From the NCBI GenBank assembly GCA_047974765.1, contig JBKECP010000001.1, positions 1 through 64,000 on the forward strand: a DNA stretch of 64,000 nucleotides. The letters run 5' to 3'. Made by a program: the position numbers and the translations under genes. This stretch comes from JBKECP01 sp047974765 (lineage in GTDB: Bacteria > Pseudomonadota > Gammaproteobacteria > Pseudomonadales > Halieaceae). Below are positions 61,711-64,000 of this stretch, one piece after another (position 1 is the stretch's first letter; the number at the start of each line of letters is the position of its first letter). The notes beneath the pieces were generated by a model that worked only from the letters and a program-made list of their open reading frames with translations, did no database searches and was not told the DNA's origin.

Positions 61711-64000
<2,290 letters not shown>

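Overview
The window comes from a Gram-negative gammaproteobacterium. Its housekeeping genes (gcvP, greB, rarD, a Trm112-family gene, an HIT-family gene and alaS) are gammaproteobacterial in type. The window is dominated by a complete exosortase A (XrtA)/PEP-CTERM exopolysaccharide locus, as found in floc- and biofilm-forming aquatic bacteria. A marine or aquatic Cellvibrionales-like host is my guess; the sequence does not prove it.

Layout. 1-3440 is a graveyard of mobile elements: an IS5-type transposase end, a piece of a filamentous-haemagglutinin-like adhesin fused to a REP-like hairpin, a multiply inactivated IS3 element, a slice of a cation-diffusion transporter and the C-terminal third of an IS66 transposase. 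3552-11506 holds a PEP-CTERM protein behind a candidate sigma-54 promoter, the TPR lipoprotein PrsT, and the PrsK/PrsR two-component pair, in which PrsR is a sigma-54 activator with GAFTGA. 11702-34407 is one long plus-strand run of mostly overlapping genes. It contains UDP-HexNAc 4-epimerase and 6-dehydrogenase, an ExeA-like ATPase, export and chain-length proteins, a tyrosine autokinase, an outer-membrane protein, WecB, a deacetylase, a FemAB protein, four glycosyltransferases, exosortase A itself, an amidotransferase, a CapK-like ligase and an O-antigen-ligase/polymerase-like protein. 34599-40185 is a minus-strand insert: a second deacetylase, a glutaminase-dead asparagine-synthetase homologue and a two-CXXCH beta-propeller protein.

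40426-50472 adds an acyl carrier protein and two alpha/beta hydrolases behind a second, better sigma-54 promoter, an ATP-grasp/LMW-phosphatase fusion, a flippase, a TPR protein, an AMP-forming acyl ligase and the initiating sugar transferase. 50654-64000 returns to core metabolism, with an aminotransferase, RarD, GcvP, a uracil-DNA-glycosylase-like protein, a serine hydrolase, GreB, an M23 peptidase, Trm112, HIT and the 5' part of alaS.

How it works together (inference from families): the TIGR03013-type transferase loads the first sugar on undecaprenyl phosphate. TviB/TviC and WecB type enzymes supply aminosugar nucleotides and the glycosyltransferases extend the unit. The flippase and the polymerase-like protein transport and polymerise it, and the Wza-like, Wzz-like, tyrosine-kinase and outer-membrane proteins export it. 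XrtA processes PEP-CTERM proteins, whose expression is probably switched by PrsK/PrsR with sigma-54. The points most worth a second look are an E. coli dnaX-type slippery sequence that could add a membrane anchor to the XrtA-associated ATPase, two matching sigma-54 promoters, a 179-bp IS66-derived mini-element, a pair of hairpins with compensated stems, and several odd enzymes embedded in the locus.
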